Below are positions 18,151-27,017 of a stretch of 64,000 bases of DNA, piece by piece; within the stretch, counting starts at the first letter, position 1; each line of letters opens with the position of its first letter. The notes below the pieces were generated by a model that made no database searches, was not told the DNA's origin, and saw only the letters and a list, made by a program, of their open reading frames with translations. The stretch covers positions 1,116,001 through 1,180,000 of the forward strand of contig NZ_CP060397.1 of the NCBI RefSeq assembly GCF_015840715.1, given 5' to 3'. Origin of the DNA: Synechococcus sp. CBW1004. Lineage in GTDB: Bacteria > Cyanobacteriota > Cyanobacteriia > PCC-6307 > Cyanobiaceae. The position numbers and the translations under genes are program-made.

Positions 18151-19320
18151 TCAGCGGCCCAGGGCCAGCGGCGCTCCCAGGCCGCCGCGCACATCAGCGG
18201 GAGCCAGGCGACCGTCCTTGTCGGTGTCGAGGGCATCGAACACCGCGTCGCTTCCGAGCCATTCCTCACGGGTGATGCAGCCATCGCCGTCGAGATCATT
18301 GAGCAGGAAGATCTCGTGCACGGCGTGGGTGAAGGCGGCGCCACCCTCAAGGACCGCCAGACGGTGGGCCAGCTGGGCTTCAAGGGTCTCGATCGCCTTG
18401 CTGAAACCGCGGATGCCCTCATCGAGCTTCTCGCTGGCCATGGCGTCACCAGCCATCATCGCCTCGAAATCGGCCTGCTCCAGATGGATCTTCTCCTGAC
18501 TGGGGGCTGGATCCAGGGCATTGAGCTTGCGCTCCAGCACACCCTGGCTGCCACGCAGCTGATCCATCAACGCCGGAGAGATGGTGAGCAGATCGCAGCC
18601 GGCCAGCTCGATGATCTCATCGATGTTGCGGAAGCTGGCCCCCATCACCTCGGTCTTGTAGCCGTGGGTCTTGAAGTAGTTGAAGATCTGCGTCACCGAG
18701 ATCACGCCCGGATCCTCAGGGCCGGGATAGCTGTCACGACCGCTGTGCTTCTTGTGCCAGTCCAGGATGCGCCCCACGAAGGGGGAGATCAGCGTGACGC
18801 CCGCTTCGGCACAGGCCACGGCCTGGGCGAAGCCGAACAGCAGGGTGAGATTGCAGTGGATCCCCTCCTTCTCCAGCTGCTCGGCGGCGCGGATGCCCGG
18901 CCAGGTGGAAGCGATCTTGATCAGCACCCGATCCCGGCCGATGCCGGCGGCCTCATACAGGCCGATCAGCTTGCGGGCCTTGGCGATGGTGGCCTCGGTG
19001 TCATAGCTGAGGCGGGCATCCACCTCGGTGGAGACCCGACCGGGAACGATCTTGAGGATCTCCTTGCCGAACGTGACGCTGATCTCATCGAGGGCTTCAC
19101 TGACGACGGCATCGGCGCCGGCTTCGGCTCCCATCGCCTGCCGCGACTCCCGCAGGGAGCGATCGATCAGCTCCTGATAGGTGGGGATCTGGGCGGCAGC
19201 CAGGATCAGGGACGGATTGGTGGTGGCATCCCGCGGCGTGAACTGGCGGATGGCCTCGATATCACCGGTGTCGGCCACGACGACGGTCATGGCGGCGAGT
19301 TGGTCGAGCAGGTTGGCCAT
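18151..19320 (-). CDS. tal: transaldolase with C-terminal EF-hand pair
   Basis: Transfers a dihydroxyacetone unit between sugar phosphates in the pentose phosphate pathway. 389 residues. Core: [33 protein letters not shown], and Schiff-base Lys135 in [11 protein letters not shown]. Standard transaldolase ends near residue 320; here a tail adds two EF-hand loops, [13 protein letters not shown] and [13 protein letters not shown], each with the Asp-rich calcium pattern. I recall such tails in cyanobacterial transaldolases; calcium control of the enzyme is an inference. ATG 19320 ([12 protein letters not shown]) fits. Confidence 0.96.
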   Translation of the reverse strand: MANLLDQLAAMTVVVADTGDIEAIRQFTPRDATTNPSLILAAAQIPTYQELIDRSLRESRQAMGAEAGADAVVSEALDEISVTFGKEILKIVPGRVSTEVDARLSYDTEATIAKARKLIGLYEAAGIGRDRVLIKIASTWPGIRAAEQLEKEGIHCNLTLLFGFAQAVACAEAGVTLISPFVGRILDWHKKHSGRDSYPGPEDPGVISVTQIFNYFKTHGYKTEVMGASFRNIDEIIELAGCDLLTISPALMDQLRGSQGVLERKLNALDPAPSQEKIHLEQADFEAMMAGDAMASEKLDEGIRGFSKAIETLEAQLAHRLAVLEGGAAFTHAVHEIFLLNDLDGDGCITREEWLGSDAVFDALDTDKDGRLAPADVRGGLGAPLALGR

Positions 19321-19399
19321 CGGGCGGGGGCTCAGGGGAAACCGGACAATGCAGAAACGCTAGCCAGAGGAAAAGCCCCAGCCGGGCGGTGTGAGGGGT

Positions 19400-19420
19400 G
19401 CTTGTGGGAAAGCCCACAGC
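19400..19420 (-). terminator. hairpin downstream of ftsI
   Basis: TGTGGG-aaag-CCCACA with two further outer G-C pairs, located 24 bases beyond the ftsI stop on the minus strand and upstream of tal. A good stem with a four-base loop but no long T run. Confidence 0.5.
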
Positions 19421-19443
19421 CTGATGAAGGCCGGGGCCGTGTC

Positions 19444-21324
19444 TCAGGGGCGGCGCTGACCGACCGCAGGGAGCGCCTTGGCAGGGACCGCAGCGGCCAG
19501 GGGCTCACTGGGGGGGATCTTCTCGATCACCAGCAGCGCCTCCACGATCTGCCGGGCCACCGGCAGCGCCACCGTGGAACCGTAGGCGTTGCCCCCCTGA
19601 GGCTCATCGACCACCACCAGCACCACGTAGCGCGGGTCGTTCACGGGCAGCACCGCCACGAAACTGGTGATGCGCGCACCGGGGATATAGACACCGTTGC
19701 GGGCCTTCTGGGCGGTGCCGGTCTTGCCGCCGATCCGGTAGCCGGGGATGCGCATGCCCTTGCCGGTGCCGCTCTTGACGACCGTTTCCATCCACTCGAC
19801 GACGGTCTGGGTGACCTTCGGATCGAGCAGCTGCACCCCCCTGGATCCACTGGAGCTGGCCAGCGCGTCCCCGGAGCGCATGCCACGGGTGATGTGGGGG
19901 CTGACGAGACGACCGCCGTTGGCCAGCATCGCGTGCAGCTGCGTGAGCTTGAGAGGTGTCAGGGAGAAGCCCTGGCCGAAGGAGGCCACGGCGGGTTCGA
20001 TGGCCGCGTTCACGAACTGATTGCGGCTCTTGAGCTGTCCCGCCACCGCTCCGGGCAGATCGGTGTCCGGCATCACGTCGATGCCGATGGTGTGAAGCCA
20101 TGTCCAGAAACGATCGCGCTTCATGCGGCTCATCGCCTCCACCATCGCCACGTTGCTCGACACCTGCAGCACGGTGGGGAAATCGATCACGCCATAGGCG
20201 CTGCGGTCGTTGTTGAAGATCGGCCAGCCCCCGATGTTCAGCTGGCCGACGTCGTTGACGCGACCCTTGGGATCGATCACCTTCTCCTGCAGGGCCAGGG
20301 CCAGGTTGATCGGCTTGAACGTCGATCCTGGCTCGTAGAGATCCTGGACCGACCACTCGCGGAACAAACCGGGGTTGTAGCTCCAGAAGCGGTTCGGGTC
20401 ATAGGTGGGGGTCGACACCAGAGCCAGCATTTCGCCGCTGCGGGCATCCATCACCAGGGCGGCGCCACGCTTGGCGTTCCACTGCTTCACCTGGCGGGTG
20501 AGAGCGGTCTGGGCCACCTGCTGGAGGCGCGCATCGAGGGTGAGCTGGAGGCGCAGGTCATCCCCGTACAGGGATCCCGCCTGGATGCCGTCCGGCAGCG
20601 GGGTCCCATCGGCCCCTCGGCGCATCGTGAAGCTGGTTTCCTGGCGCCTGAGGTCCCGGTCGCGGCTCTGCTCCAGACCTGCCTGAGGCACCCGCTCGAG
20701 ATTGAGGAAGCCGACCACGTTGGCGAAGAGCGATCCCTGGGGATAGACCCTCTGGGGATAGGCCTCGAGATCGAGGCCGCTGATGCCCAGATCACGCACC
20801 CGCTGGGCGGTGTCCGCATCGAGATCGGTGGCCAGCTTGACGCCGCTGCGGCGATTGCCGATGGCCGTGAGAAGTTTCTCGCGGGGCTGGGCCAGCACCG
20901 CGGCCAGACGTGTCACGACATCGGCCGCAGGGCGCACGCTCTGGGGATCGTCCCCGGGGAGGTTGAAGTAACGCGGATGGGCCCAGAGGGTGAAGCGCTC
21001 CTCATCGAGGGCCACCAGCCGGCCCATGCGATCCTCGATCGTGCGGCGCTGCCTCAGGGGGGGCACCGTGTGGGTCTGGATGGCGCGTGCCTTGGCCTGG
21101 AGGCGATCGCCCTGCAGCACCTGAAGCCAGGCAAGACGGCCGGCCAGCCCCAGCAGGGAGGCCACGAGGAGGACGTAGACCGCCAGCAGACGACGGGTGG
21201 ACAGGGGCTGGATCGGAACCACACCGTGGCGACCACCCGTACCGGGGCGCGGAGCGGACGTCCCGCGGGAACGACTGCGGCCGCTCCCCCCCGGGGGATG
21301 GCGACGGGTGGAGGCGGGAGCCAT
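19444..21324 (-). CDS. ftsI: peptidoglycan D,D-transpeptidase (penicillin-binding protein 2/3)
   Basis: Class B penicillin-binding protein that cross-links septal peptidoglycan. 626 residues: basic cytoplasmic tail, one membrane anchor (LLAVYVLLVASLLGLAGRLAWL, about residues 46-67), a dimerisation/pedestal domain, then the transpeptidase domain. Active-site motifs: STFK with nucleophile Ser334, SSN (in LQVSSNVAMVEAMSRM), and KTGTAQ. Gene order FtsL-like then FtsI with a one-base TGATG stop/start overlap matches the division cluster of other bacteria. Followed by a hairpin terminator. Confidence 0.95.
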   Translation of the reverse strand: MAPASTRRHPPGGSGRSRSRGTSAPRPGTGGRHGVVPIQPLSTRRLLAVYVLLVASLLGLAGRLAWLQVLQGDRLQAKARAIQTHTVPPLRQRRTIEDRMGRLVALDEERFTLWAHPRYFNLPGDDPQSVRPAADVVTRLAAVLAQPREKLLTAIGNRRSGVKLATDLDADTAQRVRDLGISGLDLEAYPQRVYPQGSLFANVVGFLNLERVPQAGLEQSRDRDLRRQETSFTMRRGADGTPLPDGIQAGSLYGDDLRLQLTLDARLQQVAQTALTRQVKQWNAKRGAALVMDARSGEMLALVSTPTYDPNRFWSYNPGLFREWSVQDLYEPGSTFKPINLALALQEKVIDPKGRVNDVGQLNIGGWPIFNNDRSAYGVIDFPTVLQVSSNVAMVEAMSRMKRDRFWTWLHTIGIDVMPDTDLPGAVAGQLKSRNQFVNAAIEPAVASFGQGFSLTPLKLTQLHAMLANGGRLVSPHITRGMRSGDALASSSGSRGVQLLDPKVTQTVVEWMETVVKSGTGKGMRIPGYRIGGKTGTAQKARNGVYIPGARITSFVAVLPVNDPRYVVLVVVDEPQGGNAYGSTVALPVARQIVEALLVIEKIPPSEPLAAAVPAKALPAVGQRRP

Positions 21325-21878
21325 CAGTAGCCGGCCGGCATCTGACGCAGGGAGATGCCGGCCAGGAGCGGACGGATCCCCTGGGAACGGGTCTGCAGCG
21401 GTTGGCTGAGATGAATCAGGTTTTCACTGCGGGTGGGCACCAGCTGCCCCGGACGGCGGACGGCGGCCAGGTGATGCTGCTCAAGCAGAGCGGCGGATTC
21501 CTGCAGGCGGTGCTCGAGGGTCTTGGCGGCTTCGAGCTCCTCGAAGTTCCGGGCCCACTCGTTCTGCCAGTGCAGGGTCAGGGCGCTGAGGCTGAGAACC
21601 GAGATGCCGAGCCCGGCGAGTGCACCGGTGGTCAGGCGATGCAGGTTGGCCAGCCAGGGTGCCTGGCGCTCCACCTTGCGGGCTGAGAGGGCCCCTTCCA
21701 GCAGCTGAAGCGAGGCGGTGCGGCGCTGGCGCAGCGAGGAACGCCGGGTGGCGGGAGCAAGGGTGGCAACCACAGGGGCGAAGCTGGACCTGCGCAAGTG
21801 AACCACCCTGCGTGGCATGCGGCAAGCATCGATCTGCAGGTCCACAGAAGGAGCGGCGAAAGCAGGCCGGAAACTCAT
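21324..21878 (-). CDS. FtsL-like division-associated membrane protein
   Basis: 184 residues. A basic N-terminal region (MPRRVVHLRRSSF, SLRQRRTAS), one membrane helix near LTTGALAGLGISVLSLSALTLHW, then a helical segment likely to form a coiled coil (NEWARNFEELEAAKTLEHRLQESAALLEQHHLAA). This bitopic layout directly before ftsI is that of FtsL. Sequence identity to FtsL is not recognisable by eye, so the name rests on layout and context. ATG 21878 overlaps the stop of the CPBP gene (ATGA) and its stop overlaps the ftsI start, so the three are translationally coupled. Confidence 0.75.
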   Translation of the reverse strand: MSFRPAFAAPSVDLQIDACRMPRRVVHLRRSSFAPVVATLAPATRRSSLRQRRTASLQLLEGALSARKVERQAPWLANLHRLTTGALAGLGISVLSLSALTLHWQNEWARNFEELEAAKTLEHRLQESAALLEQHHLAAVRRPGQLVPTRSENLIHLSQPLQTRSQGIRPLLAGISLRQMPAGY

Positions 21879-23314
21879 CGAGCCAGAACGAGCAGGTTCA
21901 GGAAGGTCAGGCCATTCCAGAGGCTGTGCATCAGCACCGAGGCTGCCAGCCGGCCCGTGCGCCAGCGCAGCCAGCCCAGCCCCACGCCGAGCACCAGGAG
22001 GGGCACCAGCTCCGTGAGACTGAGATGGGCCAGGGCGAACACCGCCGCGCTCGCCAGGACCGCCGGCAGCGGGCCCAGGCGGCGGGCCAGGGATGGCAGG
22101 AGCACGCCCCGGAACAACGTCTCCTCGAACAGGGGCGCGAGAAGCGTCGCCGTGAAGGCAAAGCAGGCCAGGGCCCGGGGATCGGGATTGGTGAGCACCA
22201 GATCCAGCAGCGGATTGCTGCCACCGGCCTGCGGCCATAGGCGCTCGATCAGCCAGCCGGAGAGCGCCACGATCGGCAGCACCATCAGCACGGCAGCGGC
22301 GGCACGGGCCAGGGCGGAGGCGGGGGGCCGCCAGTGCCATTGCAACCAGCCTCCGGCCGGGGGCATGCCGCGGCCGCGCAGCATCGCGGCGAGGATGACC
22401 AGTGGGGCGCTCATCAGCACCAGGTAGAGCAGCAGCACCTGGATCCCCTGCTCCAGGGCGAACGGCAGAGCCAGTCCCGAGAGGAGGGCCACCAGAGGGC
22501 CCTGCAGGAGCTGCGGCATCAGCACCTCTCCGATCAGCACGAAGCCACCGGCGATCAGCAGGGTCACATCGACCAGATCCAGCGGCGGACCACTGAGGGG
22601 CGGCGCCGCACTGAGCCGTCCACGGCGGGCCAGCCACGCCTGCCGCAGCAGCAACCCCACACCGATCAACAGCAACGGCAGCGGCAGCACGGTCACCACG
22701 GCCCACTGGAGCAGGAGACGGCCGCCGGAACGGACCGCCGGACAGGCGGAGGGGTCCCGTCCGAGTTGCTCGCACACCAGCTGACTCAGAAACGGCGAAG
22801 GCGTCCAGGGGGCGAGCAGCGAGCGCTGCAGGGCCGGATCCAGCGGCCGGCCGCCGGCCAGGGCCTGCAGCAGCGGCCGCCGCGGCGCGTCGACCATCTC
22901 CTCCAGCTGCAGCAGCTGCACGCGGACAGCCTCGGGGGAGTCACCCCGCTCGAGCAGCGCCAGCTCCAGCCGCTGGGCCACCGGCACGGGAACGGCCGCG
23001 GACTCGCCCAGCCTGCGCAGCGCCTTGACCAGATCGGCCCGCGGATCCGCCCCGAACAGTCCTGGCTCGGCCCGATCCCCGGCGGCCTCGGCGGCCAGCG
23101 CGGTGAGCTCCAGCTGACGCAGGCTGAGCGCGTCGCCCACCGAGGGACGCTGCAGGCTCTGAGCCAGCCCGTTGAGCCAGATCAGCACACTCAACGCCAG
23201 GCTCAGCAAGGCCAGCAGACTCTTCCAGCCGGCGGGAGGACGACCCTGGGGTGAGGCCCCCGGCAACGCCGCGGCCTCGGGCTGACTCGGGGCGGGGCGG
23301 GGGGATGGACTCAA
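21875..23314 (-). CDS. CPBP (CAAX/Abi) family intramembrane protease
   Basis: 479 residues, multi-spanning. An N-terminal helix (SLLALLSLALSVLIWLNGLAQSL) is followed by a soluble domain of about 200 residues, then a cluster of membrane helices with the CPBP motifs: EETLFRG, FALAHLS and LMHSLWNGLTFLN, which supply the catalytic Glu and His residues. Members cleave prenylated or membrane proteins, or act as scaffolds; the substrate here is unknown. TTG 23314 is chosen because GAGGA lies at a proper distance upstream; the frame up to 23497 has no protein-like character. It precedes the FtsL-like gene with a four-base overlap, which is unusual company for a CPBP protease. Confidence 0.85.
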   Translation of the reverse strand: MSPSPRPAPSQPEAAALPGASPQGRPPAGWKSLLALLSLALSVLIWLNGLAQSLQRPSVGDALSLRQLELTALAAEAAGDRAEPGLFGADPRADLVKALRRLGESAAVPVPVAQRLELALLERGDSPEAVRVQLLQLEEMVDAPRRPLLQALAGGRPLDPALQRSLLAPWTPSPFLSQLVCEQLGRDPSACPAVRSGGRLLLQWAVVTVLPLPLLLIGVGLLLRQAWLARRGRLSAAPPLSGPPLDLVDVTLLIAGGFVLIGEVLMPQLLQGPLVALLSGLALPFALEQGIQVLLLYLVLMSAPLVILAAMLRGRGMPPAGGWLQWHWRPPASALARAAAAVLMVLPIVALSGWLIERLWPQAGGSNPLLDLVLTNPDPRALACFAFTATLLAPLFEETLFRGVLLPSLARRLGPLPAVLASAAVFALAHLSLTELVPLLVLGVGLGWLRWRTGRLAASVLMHSLWNGLTFLNLLVLAR

Positions 23315-23504
23315 ACGCTCGTCCTCAGTCAGGCGGGAACTGCCGCCGAATTCTCCCCGGCCGGGGCCCGCTGACGCAGCAGCTGCTCCGACCAGGCCAA
23401 CCAGGATCCCGGGTGGCCGGCCAACAGGCTCCGCAGGGGAGGGATGGGCCACCGGCGCTCCAGAGGGCCTCTCATACGATGGAAGCCACCGCTGCAACCG
23501 CTTC

Positions 23505-24851
23505 GTGCCCCTCCGCCTCGTGCTGGTCCGTCATGGACTGAGCAGCTTCAACCGCGAGCACCGGATCCAGGGGCGCGACGATCTCTCCACCCTCACGGAC
23601 GACGGCGCCGCCCAGGCCCGGGCCGTCGGGCTGAGCCTTTCGGAACTGCCGATCGAGGCCGCCTACACCTCGCCGCTCAGCCGCGCCCATGACACGGCGA
23701 GGCTGATTCTGGACCAGCAGCGCTCGGCTCCGCCACTCGAACGGCATGACGATCTTCTTGAGATCGATCTCTCCCCCTGGAGCGGCCTGCTGCGCACCGA
23801 ACTGCGCGAGCGCTTCCCGGAGCAGGAACGTCTCTGGAGAGAAGCGCCCCACACCCTGGAGCTGAGCCGGGCCGATGGCAGCCGCTACCAGCCCCTGCCC
23901 GAGCTGATGGAGCAGGCCGGCCGCTTCTGCGCATCTCTCCTGAATCAGCACCGCGACGCCCTCGACGGTGACCGGCAGGCCACAGCGCTGGTGGTGGCCC
24001 ACAACGGCATCCTGCGCTGCCTGCTGCTGTCACTGCTGGGTCTCGAGGCCAGCGGCTTCCGGCGTCTGCGGCTGGAGAACGCCTCCATCTCCGTGCTCAA
24101 TCTCAGCGGCGGCACAGGCAGCGGTCAGCCGCTGGTGCAGCTGGAATCCCTCAACGGCACCAGCCACCTCGTCCAGGGCCTGCCCGGACGCGTGGCCGGC
24201 CCGCGGCTGTTGCTGGTGCGCCACGGAGAAACCGACTGGAACCGCGAGGGTCGCTTCCAGGGCCAGATCGACATCCCCCTCAACGAGAACGGCAGGGCCC
24301 AGGCACAGGCGGCACGCCGCTTCCTGGCGGCCATCCCGATCGATCGGGCCTACACCAGCGCCATGGCCCGCCCGCGCCAGACCGCGGAGGCGATCCTGGC
24401 CGACCATCCCGGGGTGCCGCTGACAAGCACCACCGGTCTGCTGGAGATCGGCCACGGTCTCTGGGAGGGACGGCTGGAGCGGGAGATCGCCGAGGGCTGG
24501 CCCCAGCTGCTCACCGACTGGAAGGAGCGGCCCGAAACCGTGCAGATGCCCCAGGGGGAAACCATTCATGACGTCTGGCAGCGCTCACTGACCACCTGGA
24601 ACCGCATCGCGGCCGGGCTGGATGCACAGGAAACCGCTCTGGTGGTCGCCCACGACGCGGTCAACAAGACGATCCTCTGCGCCCTGCTCGGCCTCGGCCC
24701 CGAGGCGATCTGGGCGATCAAGCAGGGCAACGGGGGCGTCACCGTGATCGACTACCCCGATGGGGCGGGCGGCGAACCGGTGGTGACCTGCATGAACCTC
24801 ACGGGCCATCTCGGGGGCGTGCTCGACCGCACCGCCGCCGGAGCGCTCTGA
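23505..24851 (+). CDS. tandem histidine phosphatase (phosphoglycerate mutase family)
   Basis: 448 residues made of two histidine-phosphatase domains. The first has LVLVRHGLSSFNREHRIQG, the second LLVRHGETDWNREGRFQGQ; each RHG supplies the phosphorylated His, and each half has its later catalytic His (VVAHNGILRCLLLSLLG and VVAHDAVNKTILCALLG). Cyanobacterial two-domain members are annotated as phosphoglycerate mutase or alpha-ribazole phosphatase; substrate cannot be told from sequence. The cofactor-independent or -dependent glycolytic mutase may be elsewhere. Start GTG 23505 (MPLRLVLVRHG). Divergent from the CPBP gene. Confidence 0.9.
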   Translation: MPLRLVLVRHGLSSFNREHRIQGRDDLSTLTDDGAAQARAVGLSLSELPIEAAYTSPLSRAHDTARLILDQQRSAPPLERHDDLLEIDLSPWSGLLRTELRERFPEQERLWREAPHTLELSRADGSRYQPLPELMEQAGRFCASLLNQHRDALDGDRQATALVVAHNGILRCLLLSLLGLEASGFRRLRLENASISVLNLSGGTGSGQPLVQLESLNGTSHLVQGLPGRVAGPRLLLVRHGETDWNREGRFQGQIDIPLNENGRAQAQAARRFLAAIPIDRAYTSAMARPRQTAEAILADHPGVPLTSTTGLLEIGHGLWEGRLEREIAEGWPQLLTDWKERPETVQMPQGETIHDVWQRSLTTWNRIAAGLDAQETALVVAHDAVNKTILCALLGLGPEAIWAIKQGNGGVTVIDYPDGAGGEPVVTCMNLTGHLGGVLDRTAAGAL

Positions 24852-24870
24852 ACCGGTGGAGGCCAGGTCG

Positions 24871-26187
24871 ATGGCGGCGGCTCCACCCACCCTGCTGCGC
24901 AGGGTTCAGGTGCTGGAAGGCCCGGGCCTCCCCGTCCGCTGCGCCGATGTGCGCATCCAGGACGGCGTGCTGCGCAGCCTGACGGATGCGGCTCCCCCTG
25001 GATCCGACGCCCCCGTGGAACCCGGCCTGCGGGTCGTCGACGCCGGCCACTGCTGGCTCGCCCCACCGCTGGTCGATCCCCACAGCGTGCTCGAGGATCC
25101 GCTCCAGGGCCGCGCCGAGACCCTGAACAGCCTGGCTGACGCAGCCGCGGCGGAGGGATACGGCACGGTGGCCCTGCTCCCCTGGGGAAGTCCCTGGCGG
25201 GATCGGCCCGCAGATCTGACGCTGGACTGGCCCGAGCCGCTTCGGTTGCACTGCTGGGGCAGCTTCAGTCGGGCAGGCGCCGATCAGGAGCTCGCCGACC
25301 ATGACGACCAGCTGCGCAGCGGCGCCATCGGCCTGGCGGCAGGAGCGGCCCTGCCGCCCCTGGCCCTGCTGGAGCGCGGTCTGCGCCTGGCCGAGATGGG
25401 GGAACACCCGGTGCTGCTCTGCCCCCGCGATCCGTCCCTGAGCCAGCAGGGCTTCGTGCGCGAGCGGGTGGAGGCCCTGCGGGCCGGCTGGCCCGTGGAT
25501 CCGGCGGTCAGCGAAACCCTGCCTCTGGAGAGCCTGCTCGCCCTGGCCTCCGCCCTGCCCGGTGCCCCTCTGCGCCTGATGAATCTGTCCACCGCCGAAG
25601 CGGTGCGCCGTCTGGCGCGCCTGCAGAATCCACCGGCGGCCTCGGTGTGCTGGTGGCATCTGCTGGCCGACAGCGCCTCGCTGGACCCGGCCGACAACGG
25701 CTGGCGGCTGGAGCCCTCCCTGGGTGGCCCCGACGACCGGGACGCCCTGATCGGGGCCCTGAAAACCGGCCTGATCGGAGCGGTGGCGGTGCATCACCAG
25801 GCGCTTGATGCCGAGGAGATGCTGCTCAGCCTTGAGCAGCGGCGCGCCGGAGTCGCCGGCCACGGCCTGGCGGCGGCGAGCGACGGCGGCATCCTCGCCT
25901 CGCTGTGGCGCGAGCTGGTGGGGCGACGGGGCTGGCCGCCACAGCTCCTGTGGGAGCGACTCTGCTGGGGGCCGTCCGTCTTTCTGGGGCTGAAGCCCGA
26001 GTGTCTGCAGGCGGGCAGCCGCCGCTGGATCCTCTTCGATCCCGACGCATCTCCCGGTGGCGAGCGCTCGACGTCGCTGGCCGCGAACCATCCGAGTCCC
26101 CCGGGCGGGGTCCAGGGAGCGATCGTGGCCAGTGGTCTCAGGGCGAAGGGGGGTTGGTGGTGGGCCCCAGTGGACCCCAGCTGCTGA
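24871..26187 (+). CDS. dihydroorotase-like amidohydrolase lacking metal ligands
   Basis: 438 residues with the amidohydrolase/PyrC layout: an N-terminal small beta-sandwich (LLRRVQVLEGPGLPVRCADVRIQDGVL), the barrel entry WLAPPLVDPHSVLEDP, and a C-terminal region. Active dihydroorotases have HxH after the first strand and a DHAPH-type Asp-His site; here DPHSV and ASDGG replace them, so the binuclear zinc site cannot form in the normal way. It is best read as a non-catalytic PyrC homologue, a type known to act as a structural partner of aspartate transcarbamoylase in some bacteria. ATG 24871 has GGAGG 10 bases upstream. Its 3' end overlaps lepB (opposite strand) by 50 bases. Confidence 0.8.
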   Translation: MAAAPPTLLRRVQVLEGPGLPVRCADVRIQDGVLRSLTDAAPPGSDAPVEPGLRVVDAGHCWLAPPLVDPHSVLEDPLQGRAETLNSLADAAAAEGYGTVALLPWGSPWRDRPADLTLDWPEPLRLHCWGSFSRAGADQELADHDDQLRSGAIGLAAGAALPPLALLERGLRLAEMGEHPVLLCPRDPSLSQQGFVRERVEALRAGWPVDPAVSETLPLESLLALASALPGAPLRLMNLSTAEAVRRLARLQNPPAASVCWWHLLADSASLDPADNGWRLEPSLGGPDDRDALIGALKTGLIGAVAVHHQALDAEEMLLSLEQRRAGVAGHGLAAASDGGILASLWRELVGRRGWPPQLLWERLCWGPSVFLGLKPECLQAGSRRWILFDPDASPGGERSTSLAANHPSPPGGVQGAIVASGLRAKGGWWWAPVDPSC

Positions 26188-26953
26188 TCGGCAGGAAGCG
26201 CCAGAACGCGCGTCCGATGATCTCGCTCTGGGGCAGAAAGTTGGTGCCGGGCCAGAAGCGACCATCCCAGCTGTTGGCCCGGTTGTCGCCCAGCACCAGC
26301 ACGCTGCCTGGCGGAACCACGGCGTTCAGGGTGCGACAGGGGCCCAGACCCTGACTGTCGACGGGGCAGAAGTTGCTGACGTAGGGCTCGACCAGCTCGC
26401 GGCCGTTGATGCGCACGCGTCCGCGGGGATCGACACTGACCTGCTCCCCGGGCAGGGCGACCACCCGCTTGATGAAGGCATCACAGGCCGGCTGCTGAAG
26501 CCCCGGCAGCGAACCGATGCCGGGAATGTTCACCAGCAGACACTGAAGGGGTGAGGGCTTGCCGCGGCTGTTGAGCACCGGATCGAAGTGATGCGGAGCG
26601 CGAAACACCACGATCTCCCCGCGACGGGGCGCTCGGGAGCGGAAGCTGAGCTTTTCGACCAGCAGCCGGTCCTGGATCTGCAGCCCCGGCAGCATCGAGC
26701 CGGAAGGAATGTATCGGGCTTCGAGCAGGTAATGGCGGATGCCGAGTGCCACCGCCAGGGTGATCACGACGCTGCGCCAGAAGGCCCAGGGGCTCTCCCG
26801 GGGGGGCTCCGTGGCTTCAGGGCCTTCAGGACCGCCGGACTGCGGAGCGCCGGACTGCGGAGCGCTGACCGCGGAGGGGGCGGGATCGCCGCCGGGGGAA
26901 GGGGCGTCAGAGCCTGGGGAGCCCTGGGAGCGAAGCGGATCCGAGGAGCGCAA
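26138..26953 (-). CDS. lepB: signal peptidase I
   Basis: Membrane serine protease that removes signal peptides from exported proteins. 271 residues. A low-complexity N-terminal region of about 55 residues (Pro/Ser/Gly-rich, with a duplicated APQSG unit) is followed by one membrane helix (FWRSVVITLAVALGI) and the catalytic domain: nucleophile Ser86 in IPSGSMLPGL, general base Lys162 in AFIKRVVALPGE, and GDNRANSWDGRFWPG. Start ATG 26953. Convergent overlap of 50 bases with the dihydroorotase-like gene; divergent from the unknown membrane protein at 27018. Confidence 0.96.
   Translation of the reverse strand: MRSSDPLRSQGSPGSDAPSPGGDPAPSAVSAPQSGAPQSGGPEGPEATEPPRESPWAFWRSVVITLAVALGIRHYLLEARYIPSGSMLPGLQIQDRLLVEKLSFRSRAPRRGEIVVFRAPHHFDPVLNSRGKPSPLQCLLVNIPGIGSLPGLQQPACDAFIKRVVALPGEQVSVDPRGRVRINGRELVEPYVSNFCPVDSQGLGPCRTLNAVVPPGSVLVLGDNRANSWDGRFWPGTNFLPQSEIIGRAFWRFLPISSWGPLGPTTNPPSP
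26834..26863. repeat. two perfect 15-bp tandem repeats in the lepB 5' coding region
   Basis: The unit GCCGGACTGCGGAGC occurs at 26834-26848 and 26849-26863. It is in frame and encodes the repeated APQSG stretch in the disordered N-terminus of LepB. Confidence 0.9.
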
Positions 26954-27017
26954 GGAGAAAGAAAGGCGGCGGCCGGCAGAGAAGGCAGATTAGGCAGGCA
27001 TCAGCCCCGGGATTTCG

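Noticed and set aside
17785-21330. A 1181-codon plus-strand frame
   Set aside because: Antisense to the cNMP, transaldolase and FtsI genes, whose motifs are unambiguous; long shadow frames are expected at this GC content.
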